DNA of 64,000 nt, from the NCBI RefSeq assembly GCF_003386665.1, contig NZ_QTUB01000001.1, positions 1,612,001 to 1,676,000 of the forward strand. The letters run 5' to 3'. Below, piece by piece: positions 59,744-64,000 of this stretch. Origin of the DNA: Xenorhabdus cabanillasii (lineage in GTDB: Bacteria; Pseudomonadota; Gammaproteobacteria; Enterobacterales; Enterobacteriaceae). Under the pieces are notes generated by a model, which saw only the letters and a list, made by a program, of their open reading frames with translations, had not been told where the DNA came from and did not search any database. The translations under genes were made by a program, and so were the position numbers. Numbering within the stretch: position 1 is the first letter of the stretch; every line of letters begins with the position of its first letter.

Positions 59744-60895
59744 TGTTGGGCCTTACGACGATCAAAAGGCTGGTAATATCCAGCCTTCTTATTTTTACGA
59801 CTGCATCAGCTTATGCGGATATTTTGCCTGATCGGCAAAAAATTGATGGCTGGCTTGAAGAGTTAGGTGGCAGTAATCAATTCGATGCCAGCAAGAAAAT
59901 TGACTGGGGTGTGCTGCCCGGCCCTTTTTATACGCCTGAAATGGGCGTGGGGATTGGCGTGGCGGTGGTCGGGCTTTATCGGCCTGACAGTAACGATCAG
60001 ATCAGTCAGAATTCTTCTCTGGGACTCAGTGGCTTTGGCTCATCCACGGGTGCATTTGGCCTGAATTTTACCAATTACAATTTTCTTGCCAATGATCAGT
60101 GGCGGTTATTTATTTCCGGTACGCTCAATAACACCCCAACCTATTATTGGGGGCAAGGTTATCGCGCCGGGAAGGATAATCGCAATAAAGAAAGCTATCG
60201 TTCGCAGGAATTTGATATTCGTCCCCGTGTGCTTTATCGGGTTGCTGATGCAACCTATATGGGATTAGGCTGGAATTTCTCATCCGTCAATGCCAGTGAC
60301 ACCGATGTTCAGGCGAAGAAATATTTTGCACAGTCCGTTGGTGGTGCTGCTGTCATAAGTTCTGGTGTAAGTGCATATTTCAGTTATGACACACGGGACT
60401 TTCTGCCTAACCCTCAGCATGGTCAAACTGTTGAGCTTATTTATACCTATTTTTCCCCTGAATTAGGGGCAGATCATCATTTTCATATCACTCAATTACA
60501 GTTTTCAACTTATCACCAGCTATCTGAAAAAAACTGTGTTAGCCTTTGATAATTATGCCCGTTTCAGTGCAGGTGATGTACCGTGGAACCAATTATCCCT
60601 GTTGGGGAATAGTCAGCGTATGCGTGGCTACTATGAAGGGCGCTATCGTGACAAAAACATCTTCACCACTCAATTAGAGTTAAGGCATAAGCTGGACTGG
60701 CGCCACGGTATTGTTGGTTGGATAGGTACGGGAACATTGAGTGATACCCCTTCAAAACTGGGTGACAGGCATTGGCTCCCTTCAATTGGCGTGGGCTATC
60801 GTTTTGAGTTTAAACCACGTATGAACGTCAGGTTAGATTTTGGTATCGGAAAAGACAGTACCGGGTTCTATTTTCAGGTTGGAGAAGCATTTTGA
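59743..60895 (+). pseudogene. D15/BamA-like outer-membrane surface antigen, one frameshift
   Basis: Signal peptide (MLGLTTIKRLVISSLLIFTT, then ASAYA) followed by a barrel that resembles the C-terminal domain of the Omp85/D15 family: FSYDTRDFLPNPQHGQTVEL, LLGNSQRMRGYYEGRYRDKN (with the conserved RGY) and a C-terminal GKDSTGFYFQVGEAF. The frame breaks in an A7 run at 60527-60533. One A fewer gives 383 residues. There are no POTRA domains, so it is a short barrel-only type. Its stop overlaps the start of the lipoprotein gene by four bases. Broken as assembled. Confidence 0.8.
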
Positions 60896-62043
60896 AGTGT
60901 TTGGTAACATTGTTTTTAGCAACATTGTTTTTAAGTTTTCTGTTGATAGCATGCCAAAGTAAACCAACTCCGATGATACCTGTCGAGCTGATGCTCAAAA
61001 GTGATACACATGAACAGGCGAAAACCGATTGGCCAGTTCTGAGTCCTCTTGCTCCTCCTGAGGGGTTAAGAGCGTGCTGTGTATTCGGTTACAACCTTAA
61101 AGCAGACGCATTGGGGATCCCTATGCCTCTCTTTAGTATCGACAATATTGTTGAAGCTGAAAAATTGGGTGAGCACCACTATAACGATAGCGTTTTGGGA
61201 GCGAGTGCTGCGTTATTGGGGATCAGTAATGAAAAAATCGGTTTGCTATATACCGAGAAAGGCGGGTTTATTGATATAGCCCATGTAAGGGATACCGCAG
61301 ACTATACCCTTTATTTCTTTAGCCAGATTTATGCTCACCTGGGGCAAGAGTGGGTGCTGACGTTGGATGATGAGCTTGCGGCGCGTAAAATCCACTTTTT
61401 TGCATTTACACCACCGGAAGATCCCGCTGAACGTTATACTCTGAGTGCTTATCTGGCCGCAAAACTGGCATTTCAGTTAGCCGCCTGGCATGAAATTGCC
61501 CAATGGTACGGCTATCAGTCTATTCCCGGATTTTCAGAAGCCGTTTCGGCATTTTCCCCGGAAGACCTCTATTCCAATCTGTTGGGCGCGAGACTGGCAC
61601 TGACGCTGATTTTGCAAGGTCAGGCATCTTCCGTCAGTCAGTTTTCTACTGCCATCGCAAATATTCTGCCAATAGCATTACATGAACTGGGCGCTTACAA
61701 TAGATCAGGCACAAAAAAGATGTTTGATAAGGTTGATGGTGTATGGTGGAACAGTTATCAGCGTATTTCTAAAAAATTTCTGCTGCTGCGCAGGAACTAT
61801 GAAACTCAGGATGATCGCTATCCATTAATGCCATTTGATAAAGAGAAGTCTGCTTTACGTCTCTCTTTGCCTGAATCTTATCAACATTTCTCGCTGGATA
61901 AGTTGGCTGAATTCCAGTTATGGCCAACGGATAAGATGAAAAAACTACCTGTGCCACAACGTTATTGGACAGTGAAAGATTTTCCAATGCTGGCGGAAAA
62001 AGCTGAAAAGCAGGACATGAAACAGTTGTTGAATAATAAATAA
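60892..62043 (+). CDS. DUF4056-type lipoprotein
   Basis: The 383-residue product begins with a lipoprotein signal (MKCLVTLFLATLFLSFLLIA then C, residue 21), so it is probably anchored in the outer membrane. The soluble part has APPEGLRACCVFGYN, NIVEAEKLGEHHYN, LLYTEKGGFIDIAHVRDTAD and AAWHEIAQWYGY, the layout of DUF4056. The start is TTG, within the TTGA overlap with the preceding gene, which implies coupling. Function unknown; conserved His, Cys and acidic residues might form a catalytic site. Confidence 0.75.
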   Translation: MKCLVTLFLATLFLSFLLIACQSKPTPMIPVELMLKSDTHEQAKTDWPVLSPLAPPEGLRACCVFGYNLKADALGIPMPLFSIDNIVEAEKLGEHHYNDSVLGASAALLGISNEKIGLLYTEKGGFIDIAHVRDTADYTLYFFSQIYAHLGQEWVLTLDDELAARKIHFFAFTPPEDPAERYTLSAYLAAKLAFQLAAWHEIAQWYGYQSIPGFSEAVSAFSPEDLYSNLLGARLALTLILQGQASSVSQFSTAIANILPIALHELGAYNRSGTKKMFDKVDGVWWNSYQRISKKFLLLRRNYETQDDRYPLMPFDKEKSALRLSLPESYQHFSLDKLAEFQLWPTDKMKKLPVPQRYWTVKDFPMLAEKAEKQDMKQLLNNK

Positions 62044-62141
62044 CTGCTTGTATTTTATCTCCCGGCTATATAAGTGCTATACCGAATAAGTATTCTGTTT
62101 GGTTGTTTTTGCAGTTGTGCAAAATAAGCTTGCTATAATTA

Positions 62142-62174
62142 AGCAGGAAGAGTCGTTTAACTACACTTCCTGCT
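62142..62174. terminator. Hairpin between converging genes
   Basis: AGCAGGAAG (62142-62150) pairs exactly with CTTCCTGCT (62166-62174). No T tract is obvious. It lies between the lipoprotein and alcohol dehydrogenase stops. Confidence 0.5.
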
Positions 62175-62180
62175 AATCAA

Positions 62181-63218
62181 TTATGCTGACAAGACAATTT
62201 TCAGTGCTTTTTCTTGCGCTGCATTATTAAATACGTCATAAGCGGTTTCTATTTCATTCAATGGGTAATAATGAGTGACCAGCTTTTCAGGTGCGATTCG
62301 GCCGGATTGAACGCTTTTCAGTAGCATAGGAGTACTGCTTGTATTGACCAGTCCAGTGGTGATAGTGATGTTTTTGATCCAGAGATTTTCCAGATGTAAA
62401 TCGACGGATTTACCGTGGACTCCCACATTAGCGATAAATCCACCCGCTGCAATGATGTCCTGACATATTTTGAAAGTTGCGGGGATACCCACACACTCAA
62501 TGGCAACGTCTACGCCAAAGCCACCAGTCAGTTTATTGATGATTGCTGCTAAGTCTTGTCGTGTCGGATTGATAATTGTGTTAGCGCCGAGCTGTTGGGC
62601 GACGCTAAGACGGTTATCATCAGTATCGATCATGATGATATGTGCCGGAGAGTAAAATTGTGATGCCAGTAGTGCTGATAGTCCGACAGGCCCTGCACCA
62701 ATCAAGGCGATAGTATTTCCGGGTTGGACTCTGCCATTGATAACACCGATTTCAAAGCCTGTTGGCAGGATGTCACTCAGCATTAAGGCAGCTTCTTCAT
62801 CGACATCATCTGGCAGGCGATGAAGACTATTATCAGCATGGGGAATACGTACTTTTTCTGCCTGTGTACCATCAATCTTATGCCCCAGGAGCCAGCCACC
62901 ATCTTTACAGTGCGCATAAAGCTGACGTTTACAATGAATACAACTACCGCAGACGGTGATACAGGAAATAATCACTTTATCACCGACCTTGATATTGCGG
63001 ACTGATTCTCCAACTGACTCAACGATCCCAATGCCTTCATGTCCTAATGTCCGGCCTTGCTCGACGGTAGGAACATCTCCTTTGAGGATATGCAGATCTG
63101 TGCCACAGATTGTTGTTTTGACGATGCGGATGATAGCATCCGTTGGTTCGATGAGTTGGGGTGGCGCTTTTTCTTCCCAGAGTTTTTTTCCGGCTCCGTG
63201 ATAAACAAGTGCTTTCAT
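62181..63218 (-). CDS. Zinc-dependent alcohol dehydrogenase family protein
   Basis: A medium-chain dehydrogenase with the catalytic zinc site (CGTDLHILKGD and GHEGIG), the structural zinc cysteines in CGSCIHCKRQLYAHC and the NAD(P) loop LIGAGPVGLSALLA. The start is ATG 63218 with AAGGGGG in front; ten more residues are open upstream but lack a ribosome-binding site. 345 residues. It is closest in pattern to secondary-alcohol or isopropanol/butanediol-type enzymes, but the substrate cannot be fixed by eye. Confidence 0.9.
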   Translation of the reverse strand: MKALVYHGAGKKLWEEKAPPQLIEPTDAIIRIVKTTICGTDLHILKGDVPTVEQGRTLGHEGIGIVESVGESVRNIKVGDKVIISCITVCGSCIHCKRQLYAHCKDGGWLLGHKIDGTQAEKVRIPHADNSLHRLPDDVDEEAALMLSDILPTGFEIGVINGRVQPGNTIALIGAGPVGLSALLASQFYSPAHIIMIDTDDNRLSVAQQLGANTIINPTRQDLAAIINKLTGGFGVDVAIECVGIPATFKICQDIIAAGGFIANVGVHGKSVDLHLENLWIKNITITTGLVNTSSTPMLLKSVQSGRIAPEKLVTHYYPLNEIETAYDVFNNAAQEKALKIVLSA

Positions 63219-63423
63219 ATAACCCCCTTCACAGGTGTTGGTTGTCACTCACGTTATTAGTTGTTTGAAGTTTAGCAGATTATAACGTTTTCGGTCTTCG
63301 GGGTGTTTTCTGAGCCTGTCGCGAATAATATAGAATATGCCGGATATTGCTCTGGATAGTCTGGGCCAGACACATACAGATTGGATCTTGGAGTTTGCTA
63401 TCTCTGGAAGGGGTGAAACAGGA

Positions 63424-63447
63424 TAAAAGCAGCCCCTGTTGGGGCTG
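63424..63447 (-). terminator. rho-independent terminator after plsY
   Basis: CAGCCCC (63430-63436) and GGGGCTG (63441-63447) form a stem with loop TGTT; read on the minus strand, it is followed by TTTT. It ends the plsY transcript. Confidence 0.75.
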
Positions 63448-63453
63448 TATGTA

Positions 63454-64000
63454 TCATTCGTCTTGTTGTTCTTCTTTAGCTGCCTGAAGTTTCTCTTTAT
63501 CTGTCCTTTCCTGTTTCTTTTTCAGTTTCTGCCAGATGCGGCTTTCCTGACCTCGCCAGAGACGTTGGATGTTATCGTGGTGTCGCATAAGTATCAGGCA
63601 TGAAAGCATTGCGACAGGAAAAGTAAACTCCGGTTTGAACCACCAGACGTAGAAAGGCACAACGAGGGCACTGATGATTGCGCCTAATGACGAGTAGCCG
63701 CTCAATAATACGGTCAGCAACCATGTCCCGGCAACCAATCCCATTAAATCCCAGCCAATAGCAGCAATAGAGCCGAATGCAGTGGCGACACCTTTGCCTC
63801 CCTTAAAATGGAAAAATATTGGGTAAATATGTCCTAAACAGGCAGCGATGGCGATAATGCCTAAATAAAAAGGTTGAATGTCGAGTTTATATGCCAGCCA
63901 AACAGGGATCATGCCTTTCAGTACATCGCAGATCAGTACTGCCAGCGCGGTAGCTTTGCCGCCAATACGCAGTACATTTGTTGCTCCCGGATTACCGGAA
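63454..64000 (-). CDS. plsY: Glycerol-3-phosphate acyltransferase PlsY, 3' part
   Basis: PlsY transfers the acyl group of acyl-phosphate to glycerol 3-phosphate, starting phospholipid synthesis. The frame continues past the window edge: [20 protein letters not shown] is followed by [20 protein letters not shown], the second and third conserved loops, with several membrane helices. The C-terminal tail (about 35 residues) is charged and Lys/Glu-rich. The N-terminus is outside the window. The frame in view is intact. Confidence 0.95.
   Translation of the reverse strand, partial: SGNPGATNVLRIGGKATALAVLICDVLKGMIPVWLAYKLDIQPFYLGIIAIAACLGHIYPIFFHFKGGKGVATAFGSIAAIGWDLMGLVAGTWLLTVLLSGYSSLGAIISALVVPFYVWWFKPEFTFPVAMLSCLILMRHHDNIQRLWRGQESRIWQKLKKKQERTDKEKLQAAKEEQQDE

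Noticed and set aside
1..64000. CRISPR arrays
   Set aside because: No series of short direct repeats with regular spacers was seen; the only tandem repeats are coding (ftsY, dptF).
1..64000. tRNA, rRNA or prophage integrase at the island borders
   Set aside because: I saw no cloverleaf, rRNA or integrase sequence near 15.4-16 kb or 30-31.5 kb; a covariance-model scan would be decisive.

Overview
The window is a chromosomal segment of a gamma-proteobacterium of the Enterobacterales. Gene order and protein similarity (rsmD-ftsY-ftsE-ftsX-rpoH, potABCD, gntRKU, bax, plsY), together with an AT-rich composition, best fit the Morganellaceae, with Xenorhabdus or Photorhabdus most likely. That assignment is inferred from recognised protein families, not from a search.

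Layout. 1-5.1 kb is core: yhhL-like, rsmD, ftsY, ftsE, ftsX, rpoH. 5.2-15.7 kb is a decaying accessory stretch: a GntP-family permease with an internal deletion, an intact glycerate kinase, an XRE regulator, gene-poor AT-rich DNA with strong inverted repeats, several gene remnants, and a direct repeat of about 740 bp carrying two broken aspartate/glutamate-racemase genes around a broken dicarboxylate symporter and a LysR gene. 16-30 kb is a complete phosphorothioate (Dnd) island: dptF-dptG-dptH plus a HARE-Mrr endonuclease gene on the plus strand converge on dndE-dndD-dndC-dndB on the minus strand. dndBCD are open. The dpt genes, the endonuclease gene and dndE carry 12 single-base frameshifts, nearly all consistent with one extra base in an A/T run; correcting them gives full-length proteins of 559, 460, 1686, 274 and 117 residues. 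31-41 kb is a hexuronate catabolic locus: a decayed uxuR/exuR-type regulator, divergent TRAP transporter genes dctP and dctQM, then uxuA-uxuB-uxaC-kdgK-kdgA, enough to turn glucuronate into pyruvate and glyceraldehyde 3-phosphate. 41-45.8 kb holds toxin-antitoxin genes (a wrecked DUF1778/GNAT pair and an intact yafN-yafO-like pair), an unknown zinc-ribbon-like gene split precisely by an IS630 element, and a PTS remnant. 46.5-50.6 kb is potABCD. 50.6-55.3 kb has an XpaC-like/TelA pair, a DUF3761 secreted protein and Bax. 55.3-58.4 kb is gntU-gntK-gntR with a clear GntR operator but a frameshift in gntR. 58.7-62 kb is a coupled three-gene envelope operon (outer-membrane protein, D15-like surface antigen, DUF4056 lipoprotein). 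The window ends with a zinc alcohol dehydrogenase and the 3' part of plsY.

Main themes. (1) A phosphorothioate modification-restriction island with an unusual pattern of lesions and an extra endonuclease. (2) Lesions of two kinds: clear decay (internal deletions, nonsense codons, IS insertion) and single-base slips in A/T runs (17 insertions and 3 deletions counted by eye) without accompanying nonsense codons. The second kind must be checked against reads before the genes are called dead, although an A9 run in ftsY is read in frame. (3) A compact uronate pathway whose local regulator is broken while its probable operator persists.
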